The notes beneath the pieces are model-generated. The model worked only from the letters and a program-made list of their open reading frames with translations, did no database searches and was not told where the DNA came from. 41,909 nt of DNA from Bacilli bacterium (GTDB lineage Bacteria; Bacillota_I; Bacilli_A; RF39; UBA660), in the NCBI GenBank assembly GCA_017406955.1, contig JAFQXM010000002.1, positions 1-41,909 on the forward strand. The letters run 5' to 3'. Shown piece by piece: positions 26,249-34,528 of this stretch. The stretch's first letter is position 1, and each line of letters opens with the position of its first letter. The position numbers and the translations under genes are program-made.

Positions 26249-27102
26249 AAAATTTCCTCCTCAATGTCAGAAGTATCTTCTACTACATTATCTTGTGGTA
26301 CTAATTGTGGCTCATCATTTTCTTCTGTATTAGGAATTTCTACTGATTGTACTTCTTCTTGTGTTGGTAATTCTACTTGTTCTTCATTGGAAAAAGTTTC
26401 TGTTGGTTGTTCTAATTCAATAGGTTGGATGCCTTCTACAGAACTTTCTTCTATATTAGTTATTGGTGTTATTTCTTCTTGCTGGTCCACAATGTTACTA
26501 TTTGCTATAACACTATTGTTGTTATCTACTATATCATTATTAGTAGGTGTATCTACAACAATATTATTATTTATATTATCATTTTCTATATTAATATTTT
26601 GATTTTTACTATCTTTTGCTTGATTAATTAAATCTTCAATATCATTTTTTCTTTCTTTAATTAGTTTTTCTATAGGGGTTTCTACATCTCTTTCTAATTT
26701 TAAAATATAAAGACTGATATCTTGATTATCTAATAATATAAATGTAGTATAGTTTTCTTCTATTTTATAATATATTGGTTTTCTTATTTCTACTGATGCA
26801 TCTATCATATCTTCAATATTTGTTATAATCATTACATTTTTGTTCTCTAAATCTGGTATAGTACTAGTTTCTACTAATATGGAATCATATCTTTTTAATA
26901 TAGTTTTTAAAGTAGAATCATATACTGATTCTTCATCTGTTTTTTTAGATATTGTTAGTATTAATAATAAACCAAATATTAAAACAAATCCTAAAGATAT
27001 CAGAAAATATCCATATAATTTTTTTGAATATAAGTATATAGATACCATCAATATTATTAATAAAATTACTATATAAATTATAGTTTTTAAAGATTTATTC
27101 AT
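26245..27102 (-). CDS. DUF5305-like membrane protein with long acidic tail
   Basis: 285 residues. Two membrane helices (about 7-25 and 30-51) are followed by a cytoplasmic-type domain (about 58-137: RYDSILVETSTIPD, VMIITNIEDMIDASVEIRKPIYY, FILLDNQDISLYIL). This segment resembles the small C-terminal domain of DUF5305 proteins, which in archaea and some Firmicutes are encoded beside SipW-type signal peptidases; the usual large extracellular part is missing. Residues 141-285 are a low-complexity tail, first Asn-rich, then Glu/Pro/Val-rich and strongly acidic. Its place between signal peptidase and substrates suggests a role in export or assembly (inference). GGGGTG precedes the ATG. Confidence 0.7.
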   Translation of the reverse strand: MNKSLKTIIYIVILLIILMVSIYLYSKKLYGYFLISLGFVLIFGLLLILTISKKTDEESVYDSTLKTILKRYDSILVETSTIPDLENKNVMIITNIEDMIDASVEIRKPIYYKIEENYTTFILLDNQDISLYILKLERDVETPIEKLIKERKNDIEDLINQAKDSKNQNINIENDNINNNIVVDTPTNNDIVDNNNSVIANSNIVDQQEEITPITNIEESSVEGIQPIELEQPTETFSNEEQVELPTQEEVQSVEIPNTEENDEPQLVPQDNVVEDTSDIEEEIL

Positions 27103-27114
27103 AGTTTTACACCC

Positions 27115-28263
27115 CTATTTCATCTTTTCATTTAAATATATACTTGGATATGCTACTGCAGGGATCCTTAATATTACTTTTCCTTTTATATCTTTTGCTT
27201 GTAAGTTAATATTATCATTAGTATTATTGGCATCACCTTTAGTACGATAATAAACTTTATTATTAACTTTTTCTATATCAACTAATCTATGTACAGTACT
27301 ACGATTACCAAATTTAAATACAACAACATCTCCTACTTTTACTTCTTTGATATTTTTAATTTTATGTATTAAAACGGCATCACCTTTATTTATTTTAGGT
27401 GTCATAGAAAGTGTTGCGATACCTATAACGTAATATGAGAATGCTCCCGATACTAATGCAACTAATATTAGTATGAAGGATATTATAGGTATATCTATTA
27501 TTCTGAAAGCTGACTTTTGTATTTCATATTCTACGCCATTATAATATTCATTTATAGTTCTTGATGAATATAAATATATTAAGAACGGGAATAATATACC
27601 CATCATTGATGTTAAATATTCTCCATAGTTTGGTACTATTGGTACAATGAATACATACAAATCCATAACTAATCTATATATTAATGCTGGCCTGTAACCT
27701 ACATTTAATGTTAAATAACTCATAACACTACTTTTAACTGTTATTGGAAGTATTATAGTGGTTAATAATTTAAATAAAGATTCTATACTATTTATTTGGC
27801 TTATTCCAATATTAATTGAAAGTTCAAATATTATTAAAACAAATGTAATAAAGAATAAACTTACTTTTCTAGTTGAATTACCATTTAAAAGTATATATCT
27901 TAGTAATTCGATTGATATAATTACAACTATGGTTGCAAAAATATTATTTAATATTGATCCAAAAGTTAACGAGTATGAGTTTTTTAAAAATCCTACAAAC
28001 AATCCTAGTCCATAAGATATAGAAAAGAATATTATTATTTGCAGTATAGTTATAATAGTTACTTGTTTTTTTAATGGATTTGTTTTATTTTTTCTATAGT
28101 CAAAAAATAATATAGAAAAAAATGTTAAAATTACTAAAAAAGTTGCAGTTATAAACTCTGCATATTTTAGAAAGTGTCTAAGCACAAATAATCTATATAA
28201 GAATATATAGATTATTAGTGAAAATAATATAGAAAAATTTTTTAATACTCTATAATTATTCAT
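27115..28263 (-). CDS. sipW: SipW-type signal peptidase I fused to a polytopic membrane domain
   Basis: 382 residues. The last ~100 residues are a family S26B (SipW / ER-type) signal peptidase: catalytic Ser286 in LSMTPKINKGD, GDVVVFKFGN, the general-base His325 in STVHRLV (His, not Lys as in ordinary bacterial LepB), and Asp344 in YYRTKGDANN. The N-terminal ~265 residues hold about eight to nine membrane helices (for example 11-28, 36-54, 68-92, 105-125, 132-153, 163-185, 195-212, 217-233, 256-283) with no family I recognise. Ordinary SipW is about 190 residues with one or two helices. AGGAG precedes the ATG. It lies 29 nt after the TasA-like gene. Confidence 0.85.
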   Translation of the reverse strand: MNNYRVLKNFSILFSLIIYIFLYRLFVLRHFLKYAEFITATFLVILTFFSILFFDYRKNKTNPLKKQVTIITILQIIIFFSISYGLGLFVGFLKNSYSLTFGSILNNIFATIVVIISIELLRYILLNGNSTRKVSLFFITFVLIIFELSINIGISQINSIESLFKLLTTIILPITVKSSVMSYLTLNVGYRPALIYRLVMDLYVFIVPIVPNYGEYLTSMMGILFPFLIYLYSSRTINEYYNGVEYEIQKSAFRIIDIPIISFILILVALVSGAFSYYVIGIATLSMTPKINKGDAVLIHKIKNIKEVKVGDVVVFKFGNRSTVHRLVDIEKVNNKVYYRTKGDANNTNDNINLQAKDIKGKVILRIPAVAYPSIYLNEKMK

Positions 28264-28292
28264 AACTGCTCCTAAGTTTTAGTGTATTGTTT

Positions 28293-28832
28293 TTAATCTT
28301 GAATATAATTCATTGCATAAGTTAAAGTTACATTTTGTGCTGTTGTTGGAAGTTGTGATGCAGTTATATCTGTTTTATATTCTACTCTAACTTTGATTGT
28401 TTTTGATGCCCCTGCAGCTAACTTATCATTAGCAGATACTGTTGTTCCATCACTATAAGTTGCTGTATATGTTGTATATACTTTTTGAGCATCAGATAGT
28501 CCTGCTAATGTTGGATTTGCTGATAATTTTGCAGCTATTGTTCCACCATTTTTTACATTTACAGTAAATTCATAAAAATCTCCTGGTTGATTTAGCGTTA
28601 CTGCATAATTAATATCTAATTTATTAGTTTGAATTGCTGCTGGTGTTGTTGCAGTTGCACTTCCACTTGTTACATTAAGTGTTTCAAAATGCACATCCCA
28701 TGACGGACTACCAATTGTAGTTTGTCCTGTAATATTTAATGCTGCAGTAAGTGCTGCATATCCTATACTAATTCCAACTATTAGTACTAATATTATGGCC
28801 ATGACCATATTTGTCCTTTTATCTTGTTTCAT
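28293..28832 (-). CDS. TasA/CalY-like secreted fibre protein
   Basis: 179 residues. A SipW-type signal (helix about 9-27, ending SIGYAALTAALNITG) is followed by one beta-sandwich domain: SWDVHFETLNVTSG, a central FYEFTVNVKNGGTIAAKL, YTATYSDGTTV, IKVRVEYKTDI and a final TYAMNYIQD. Size, signal type and neighbouring SipW match the TasA/camelysin group, which polymerises into extracellular fibres in biofilms. Polymerisation here is inference. It is the first gene behind a near-consensus promoter, so it should be the most abundant product of the operon. AGGAGG lies 7 nt before the ATG. Confidence 0.85.
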   Translation of the reverse strand: MKQDKRTNMVMAIILVLIVGISIGYAALTAALNITGQTTIGSPSWDVHFETLNVTSGSATATTPAAIQTNKLDINYAVTLNQPGDFYEFTVNVKNGGTIAAKLSANPTLAGLSDAQKVYTTYTATYSDGTTVSANDKLAAGASKTIKVRVEYKTDITASQLPTTAQNVTLTYAMNYIQD

Positions 28833-28858
28833 TTCTAATCCTCCTACCTTATATGTAA

Positions 28859-28887
28859 ATTATAAAATATTTAGAAAATAAAGTCAA
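28859..28887 (-). promoter_or_regulatory. Promoter of the TasA/SipW operon
   Basis: On the minus strand: TTGACT (28882-28887), 17-nt spacer, TATAAT (28859-28864), followed closely by the AGGAGG of the TasA-like gene. The five genes downstream have gaps of 29, 12, -4 and 20 nt and one terminator at the end. Confidence 0.85.
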
Positions 28888-28899
28888 TTTTTATGTAAA

Positions 28900-28921
28900 G
28901 AAAAAGAGAACTTTGTTCTCT
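28900..28921 (-). terminator. Terminator after the 55-residue gene
   Basis: Seven-bp stem (28905-28911 with 28915-28921), 3-nt loop, T-run on the minus strand. It ends the mtaB-recD2 group and lies just upstream of the TasA operon promoter. Confidence 0.75.
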
Positions 28922-29087
28922 AATTTACATCTTCTAATTTGTCATATGTAAATTTTGCCATATCTTTAGCCATGTCTTTCATATTATCCATAGCATTTGG
29001 ATTTTTCTTCATATACATATAACCAGCTACTCCCATACCTCCTAAGATTGCAGCCATCATCATTTTACTTTTAGTTTTCTTTTTCAT
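28920..29087 (-). CDS. Small single-span membrane protein
   Basis: 55 residues: a basic start (MKKKTKSK), one membrane helix (MMMAAILGGMGVAGYMYM), then a charged amphipathic tail (NMKDMAKDMAKFTYDKLEDV). This layout resembles YtxH-type small proteins but is too short for a firm call. The frame stays open for 16 more codons upstream, but AGAGGTG lies 5 nt before the ATG at 29085-29087. It follows recD2 by about 40 nt. Confidence 0.65.
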   Translation of the reverse strand: MKKKTKSKMMMAAILGGMGVAGYMYMKKNPNAMDNMKDMAKDMAKFTYDKLEDVN

Positions 29088-29127
29088 ATTATCACCTCTA
29101 ATTTTATTATGGTGATTATTTTTAATT

Positions 29128-31314
29128 TTATTCATCTATTAAAAATTCTTTTATTGTAGTTCTTCTTATATCATTATCATTATTATTAATGGCTATCTTT
29201 AGTGCACTTATATCTCCAATTAAATATAAATTTTTTTTACATCTAGTTACTGCTGTATATATAAGTTTTCTATATAACATTTTATTAAAGTTTTTAACTA
29301 AAGGAATAACTACTACATCAAATTCACTACCTTGAGCTTTATGAATAGATATGGAATAAGCTAATTTAAATTTATTAAAGTTACTAGGAGTAAATTTAAC
29401 TCTTGTTTCATCAAAATCTATATATATTTCTTTTTTAGGTTTAGTCTTTATCATAGATATAATACCAATATCTCCATTATAAATATTTTCATCAGGCATA
29501 TTGGTAAGTTCTATTACTTTATCTCCTTCTCTATATATAATATCTCCTACTTGTAATTCTTTTTTTGTTTTTAATTTCTTATTATATATATTTTGAACAC
29601 TATAATTAATAGAATCTATTCCATTAATAGTTTTATACATAGGAGCTAGTATTTGAAAATTTTTATATGATAAATCTTTATAAGTTTCAGTTATTTCTAA
29701 TATATTAGACATAACTTCCCCATTATTACACTCTATAAATGTTAAATCATTATTTTTATTTAAAATGTTTTTTTCTAATATACCTTCTTTTATATCATAG
29801 GCTAAACTTAGAATATCAGAATCTTTTTCTTGTCTATATAGTTCTTTTAATTCTACTACATTTAAAATATCACTAGTAATTAAATCATGTAATAGTTGTC
29901 CTGGTCCAACTGATGGTAATTGAAAGTAATCTCCTACCATTATTATCTTACAGTTACTAGAAATACCTTTTAAAAGACTTGCGAATAAATATGTATCTAT
30001 CATAGAAGATTCGTCTATAATAATAAATTTTACATTACTTTTATTATATTCATTTACTTGATATTTATTAGTTTCTTTATTCCATTTTAAAAATCTATGT
30101 ATAGTAGATGCAGGAGTATTTGTAGCTTCACTCATACGTTTAGCTGCTCTTCCTGTAGGTGCAAGTAAAGCTATATCTTCCAACAATTCTTTATAACTTA
30201 GTTTATTAATATTTCTGTATAATTCTACTATACCTTTCATAATAGTAGTTTTTCCTGTACCTGGACCTCCAGTAATAATTAAAAAGTTTTTCAAAACACT
30301 ATTCTTTATAGCTTTTATTTGATCAGAATTATACTTAATATTTAAATCTTTTTCTAGTAAACCTATCTCATCATTAATATTTTTAATCTTAATATCTTCT
30401 TTATTATTTAATACTTTTATTCTTTTAGAAATTAACACTTCAGAATCATACATATCTCTTAAATAATATTTTTCATTAACTTTAACTATATCTAAATTCT
30501 TTTCTAGAGATATTAATGCTTCATTAACTAATTCTTCATTAACACTATCTAATAATATTCTTGGAAGTACATTTATAATTTCTTCTTTAAATATATAACT
30601 ATGTCCATATAAATTAGATATTTCATCCATCAAATATAAAATAGAAGCTTTTACTCTTATTAAATCTAATTTATTAATACCACTCTTTAAAGCAATATAA
30701 TCTATTTTTTTAAAATTTAATTCATTAATATCTTTAACTAATCTATATATATCTTTTTCTATTATAACTTTAGTATCATTTTTGTAATAATTATATATTT
30801 TCATAGAATCTTTAGTATTAAATCCTAATTCATTTAAATAGATAATTATTTCATAACTAGATTCATATTCTTTTAGTTTATTATGCAAAGTATCTACATT
30901 TTTCTGTGTTATGGTAGGTATTAATAATAGGTTATTTGGATTTTTTAAAATAATATTAAAAGTATCTTTACCTAGGGCATCATATATTTTTTTTGCTTTT
31001 TTCTCTCCGATACCTTTAAATAGTCCTGAAGTTAAAAATTCTATAATACTATCTTTTTCATCAGGTTTAACTCTATCATAACTTTCCACATTAAATTGTT
31101 CTCCGTATTTAGGATGATTAATTAAATCTCCATAAAAGATATAAGTATCCATATCATTTAATTCATGGAAATAACCAGTAAAAGTAATTATTCTATCTAA
31201 GTAATCTTCAAAGTCTTCATAATTAGTTTCTACTACTTTAAATAAACCTATTTTATATCCATTATCATTCTCATAAATACTTTTTCTATACTTTCCTTTA
31301 ATATATTTTTTCAT
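29128..31314 (-). CDS. recD2: RecD2-type DNA helicase
   Basis: 5'-3' superfamily 1B helicase of the RecD2 type, which works without RecBC in repair and replication-fork processing. The N-terminal OB-like region (about 1-90) and helix-hairpin-helix part (GLFKGIGEKKAKKIYDALG, about 97-115) mark RecD2. Helicase motifs follow: Walker A GGPGTGKTT (349-357), Walker B IIDESSMID, motif with GDYFQLPSVGPGQLL, and near the end FKLAYSISIHKAQGSEFD and YTAVTRCKK. Length 728 is typical. It starts 1 nt after mtaB ends. Confidence 0.95.
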   Translation of the reverse strand: MKKYIKGKYRKSIYENDNGYKIGLFKVVETNYEDFEDYLDRIITFTGYFHELNDMDTYIFYGDLINHPKYGEQFNVESYDRVKPDEKDSIIEFLTSGLFKGIGEKKAKKIYDALGKDTFNIILKNPNNLLLIPTITQKNVDTLHNKLKEYESSYEIIIYLNELGFNTKDSMKIYNYYKNDTKVIIEKDIYRLVKDINELNFKKIDYIALKSGINKLDLIRVKASILYLMDEISNLYGHSYIFKEEIINVLPRILLDSVNEELVNEALISLEKNLDIVKVNEKYYLRDMYDSEVLISKRIKVLNNKEDIKIKNINDEIGLLEKDLNIKYNSDQIKAIKNSVLKNFLIITGGPGTGKTTIMKGIVELYRNINKLSYKELLEDIALLAPTGRAAKRMSEATNTPASTIHRFLKWNKETNKYQVNEYNKSNVKFIIIDESSMIDTYLFASLLKGISSNCKIIMVGDYFQLPSVGPGQLLHDLITSDILNVVELKELYRQEKDSDILSLAYDIKEGILEKNILNKNNDLTFIECNNGEVMSNILEITETYKDLSYKNFQILAPMYKTINGIDSINYSVQNIYNKKLKTKKELQVGDIIYREGDKVIELTNMPDENIYNGDIGIISMIKTKPKKEIYIDFDETRVKFTPSNFNKFKLAYSISIHKAQGSEFDVVVIPLVKNFNKMLYRKLIYTAVTRCKKNLYLIGDISALKIAINNNDNDIRRTTIKEFLIDE

Positions 31315-31315
31315 G

Positions 31316-32584
31316 TTATTCTCCTATACAATATGGATAATCTATTTTCTTTATTTTTATTTTTACTAAGTCATTATGTTTTAGTTTTTTAGGCACTTTT
31401 ACGTATAAATAATTACCAGTATGACCAAAACTAAATCCATCTTTATATTCTTCTACTAAGATTTCTACTTCTTTATTTATAAATTTCTTCATATAAGATA
31501 TTTCTAACTCTTTAGATACCTCTAGCATCTTTCTAGCTCTCCCTTTTTTTACATCTCCTCTTATATGGTTAGGTATCTCCATAGATTTAGTACCTTCTCT
31601 TTCACTATAAGGAAAAACATGTAATTTAGAAAAATTAATTTCTTTTACAGTATTTACACTTTCTTCAAATAAGCTATCTGTTTCATTTGGAAAACCTACT
31701 ATAATGTCTGTAGTAATAGATATATTAGGTCTAATAGATCTAATTTCATTAATTTTTTCTTTAAAAAAATCTAAATCATATTTTCTATTCATTAATTTTA
31801 ATATTTCGTCACTTCCAGATTGAATAGGTATATGTAGGTGATCTACTATTACTTTAGAGTTTCTTAATACATTCAAAACATCTTCATTTAATTCAGTAGT
31901 TTCAATAGAAGATATTCTTAGTCTTTCTAATCCTTCAATTTTAACTAATTTTTCTAATAAATCAGCAAAAGACGTCTCTAAATCTACTCCATAACTACCA
32001 GTATGTATTCCTGTTAAAACTACTTCTTTATAACCATTATTAACTAAAGCTTTTACTTCTTCTATAACTTTAGATTCATCTTTACTTCTACATTTACCTC
32101 TAACATATGGAATAATACAATAAGTACAATAGTTTTCACAACCATCTTGTATTTTTACAAAAGCTCTTGTTCTACCTGGAAAATTATCTATATACATATC
32201 TTCAAATTCTTTTTCTTCATTAGAATATAATCTTTTTATCTTTTCTTTCTTCTTAAAATACTCATCTATTATTTCTACTATTTTAGATTTATCTTTATTA
32301 CCAATAATTATATCTAGTCCTGGAATATCAATATCTTTATTGGCCGCAATAAAACAACCCATCGCAATAACACAAGCGTCAGGATTTTTCTTAATAGCTT
32401 TTCTAATCATTTTACGTGACTTAATATCAGATGTATTTGTAACGGTACAAGTATTAATTATATAAATATCACATATATCATTAAAATTACTAATTGTATA
32501 TCCTGCCTTGGATAATAGATTAGTAATAAACTCTGCTTCATACATATTTACTTTGCAACCTAAACTTAATATTCCTACTTTCAT
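31316..32584 (-). CDS. mtaB: tRNA t6A37 methylthiotransferase MtaB
   Basis: Radical-SAM enzyme that converts t6A37 to ms2t6A37 in tRNAs. The UPF0004 domain starts MKVGILSLGCKVN with further Cys in INTCTVT and AMGCF (three ligands of the first 4Fe-4S cluster). The radical-SAM CxxxCxxC is in GCENYCTYCIIPYVRG (near residue 150), and a TRAM domain ends the protein (VEEYKDGFSFGHTGNYLYV). Length 422 is typical. AAGAGTG precedes the ATG; an extended -10 (TGATATAAT on the minus strand, 32608-32616) lies upstream. In Bacillus mtaB lies near dnaJ; here it is some 19 kb away. Confidence 0.95.
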   Translation of the reverse strand: MKVGILSLGCKVNMYEAEFITNLLSKAGYTISNFNDICDIYIINTCTVTNTSDIKSRKMIRKAIKKNPDACVIAMGCFIAANKDIDIPGLDIIIGNKDKSKIVEIIDEYFKKKEKIKRLYSNEEKEFEDMYIDNFPGRTRAFVKIQDGCENYCTYCIIPYVRGKCRSKDESKVIEEVKALVNNGYKEVVLTGIHTGSYGVDLETSFADLLEKLVKIEGLERLRISSIETTELNEDVLNVLRNSKVIVDHLHIPIQSGSDEILKLMNRKYDLDFFKEKINEIRSIRPNISITTDIIVGFPNETDSLFEESVNTVKEINFSKLHVFPYSEREGTKSMEIPNHIRGDVKKGRARKMLEVSKELEISYMKKFINKEVEILVEEYKDGFSFGHTGNYLYVKVPKKLKHNDLVKIKIKKIDYPYCIGE

Positions 32585-32631
32585 ACAATCACTCTTTCTG
32601 TCTATAGATTATATCATATTTAGAGTAAATA

Positions 32632-32658
32632 AAAAACCAACTATTTAAATTGGTTTTT
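32632..32658 (-). terminator. Terminator after the 159-residue gene
   Basis: Nine-bp stem (32632-32640 with 32650-32658), 9-nt loop, T-run on the minus strand; overlaps the stop of the gene at 32641-33120. Confidence 0.7.
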
Positions 32659-33120
32659 AGTTTTTACATATGGTTTTTTACTATCTATAAATACTCTTTC
32701 ACTTTCCAATCTTTTTTCTGTATCTTGTTCATACATTTTTTTTAATTTTCTTTTTTGATATTTTAAATTTTCTATTCTTTTTTTTCTTTCTTCCTTTTCA
32801 GAATCTAATAGAAATAGTCCGATGTTTGCTAATAATACGCAACCAAGTAATGATCCTATAAGAATACCATCTGAGTCATTATTAGCAATCCCTTCATAAA
32901 ATCCAGCTATAGAAGATACTGATGATACACCTAGAATTGTAGGTATTTCATATCCATATATTCTCTCATGTCTTAGTTCTGATTTAATTAGCTTTAAATG
33001 ATTTTTACATTTCTTTTTATTCTCTTTAGTTATTTCTTTTTTTAATTGTTTGTAACTAATTGCTTTATTATCGTCACTAAAATTAATTATATAGTTGTAA
33101 TACTCTTTGTCATTTTTCAT
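32641..33120 (-). CDS. Unknown membrane protein with charged coil ends
   Basis: 159 residues, not recognised. A basic helical N-terminal half (KQLKKEITKENKKKCKNHLKLIK) is followed by two membrane-like stretches (about 64-82 and 88-107, ILIGSLLGCVLLANIGLFLL) and a very basic coil (KEERKKRIENLKYQKRKLKK). A GTG three codons upstream shares the frame but forms part of the GGGGTG ribosome binding site; the ATG at 33118-33120 is the start. It has its own consensus promoter and terminator. Confidence 0.6.
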   Translation of the reverse strand: MKNDKEYYNYIINFSDDNKAISYKQLKKEITKENKKKCKNHLKLIKSELRHERIYGYEIPTILGVSSVSSIAGFYEGIANNDSDGILIGSLLGCVLLANIGLFLLDSEKEERKKRIENLKYQKRKLKKMYEQDTEKRLESERVFIDSKKPYVKTKNQFK

Positions 33121-33146
33121 ACTAATCACCCCAAAAGTGTTATTAT

Positions 33147-33175
33147 ATTATACTGCTGCTTATATATAATGTCAA
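33147..33175 (-). promoter_or_regulatory. Perfect consensus sigma-A promoter
   Basis: On the minus strand: TTGACA (33170-33175), 17-nt spacer, TATAAT (33147-33152), about 27 nt before the start of the 159-residue membrane protein. Confidence 0.85.
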
Positions 33176-33177
33176 TC

Positions 33178-33200
33178 AAAAAACTAGGTCACCCTAGTTT
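33178..33200 (-). terminator. Terminator of the hisS-aspS operon
   Basis: Eight-bp stem (33181-33188 with 33193-33200), 4-nt loop and a T-run on the minus strand, 7 nt after the aspS stop. Confidence 0.8.
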
Positions 33201-33206
33201 AATTAA

Positions 33207-34526
33207 TTATGGATTTAATCTATTTGGACCCCTAAATAAGAATTGTGATTCTTTAACACTAGGTACTCCTAACAATAACATAGTAAGTCTATCTAGACCT
33301 ATACCAAATCCACCATGTGGAGGGCATCCATATTTAAAGAATTCTAAATAGAATTTAACGTCATCTTTTAATCCCTTACTCTCTGCGTTTTTAACTACTT
33401 CTTCATATCTATGTTCTCTTTGTGCCCCACTTGTAATTTCTACTCCACGCCAGATAAGATCATATCCTAATAATAATCCATTTTCATCTCTCATATGATA
33501 AAAAGCACGTTTATCAGCAGGATAATCTGTTACAAATAAGAATTCATGATTAAATTTATCTTTAGATAACTTATAACATAACTTTTCTGCTTCTGTAGTT
33601 AAATCTGTCTTCTCACTTTCATCTACTTTATAATTATATCTTTCTTCTAATTCCTTATAAATATCAGAAAGACTTAATCTTGGGAATGGTAATTTAGGTA
33701 CTACTATATCCATATTGAATACTTCTTTGATTTTATCTTTATACTTTTTAGATATTTTATCAAAAGTATAAGCAATTAATTCTGCTTCTAAATCCATTAC
33801 ATCCTGGGATGAATCAATATAAGACATTTCTACATCGAATGAAGTAAATTCAGTTGCATGTCTTGATGTATTAGAATTTTCTGCACGGAAAACTGGCGCA
33901 ACTTCAAATATTTTATTAAAACCACTTGCCATAGCCATTTGTTTATAAAATTGTGGACTTTGGGCAAGATATGCTTTATCGTCAAAATATTTAACTTCAA
34001 ATACTTCACTACCAGATTCACTTGCAGTACCAATTAATTTTGGAGTATGAATTTCTGTAAATTCTTTTTCATATAAGAATTCTCTCATATATTTAGTAAT
34101 ATCACTTTGTATTTTGAAAATTAACATGTTTTTATCATTTCTTAAATCTATAAATCTATAATCAAGCCTTGTATCTAAATTAACATTATTTAGATCTTTA
34201 AAGTTAAATGGTAATTCTTCATCTGATTTAGATGTTACTTCAATGCTACTAGGAATAATTTCCATACCATTTAATTTTACTTTAGGACTTTCTACTACCT
34301 TACCAGTTATTTTAACTGTACTTTCTAATGGTAAAGATTCAATTAACTCTACCATTTCTTTATTAGATTCTTCACTCTTTTCTATAGTAACTTGTACTTT
34401 AGAAGTATCATCTCTAATAATTACAAATTGTACCCATTGTAAATTTCTAATATTATCTACAAAACCAGAGATTGTTACTTCTTTGTCATAATAATTACTT
34501 AATTCTTTTATACTAATACTTTTCAT
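33207..34526 (-). CDS. aspS: Aspartyl-tRNA synthetase, archaeal/eukaryotic type
   Basis: Class II synthetase charging tRNA with Asp. At 439 residues it lacks the large GAD insertion of ordinary bacterial AspRS (about 590) and its motifs match the archaeal branch: LDTRLDYRFIDLR, GTASESGSEVFEVKYF, YLAQSPQFYKQM, motif 2 FRAENSNTSRHATEFTSFDVEM and motif 3 GFGIGLDRLTMLLLG. An N-terminal OB anticodon domain spans about 1-105. Enzymes of this type in bacteria are often non-discriminating and make Asp-tRNA(Asn) for GatCAB; the specificity residues here are not decisive. It begins 2 nt after hisS, so it is under the same T-box. Confidence 0.93.
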   Translation of the reverse strand: MKSISIKELSNYYDKEVTISGFVDNIRNLQWVQFVIIRDDTSKVQVTIEKSEESNKEMVELIESLPLESTVKITGKVVESPKVKLNGMEIIPSSIEVTSKSDEELPFNFKDLNNVNLDTRLDYRFIDLRNDKNMLIFKIQSDITKYMREFLYEKEFTEIHTPKLIGTASESGSEVFEVKYFDDKAYLAQSPQFYKQMAMASGFNKIFEVAPVFRAENSNTSRHATEFTSFDVEMSYIDSSQDVMDLEAELIAYTFDKISKKYKDKIKEVFNMDIVVPKLPFPRLSLSDIYKELEERYNYKVDESEKTDLTTEAEKLCYKLSKDKFNHEFLFVTDYPADKRAFYHMRDENGLLLGYDLIWRGVEITSGAQREHRYEEVVKNAESKGLKDDVKFYLEFFKYGCPPHGGFGIGLDRLTMLLLGVPSVKESQFLFRGPNRLNP

Positions 34527-34528
34527 TA

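Noticed and set aside
26264-26602. Ser/Cys-rich plus-strand frame
   Set aside because: Shadow of the acidic low-complexity tail of the DUF5305-like gene; repetitive codons create it.
33046-33351. Plus-strand 101-residue frame between genes
   Set aside because: It spans two minus-strand genes and the terminator/promoter region between them, with no ribosome binding site.
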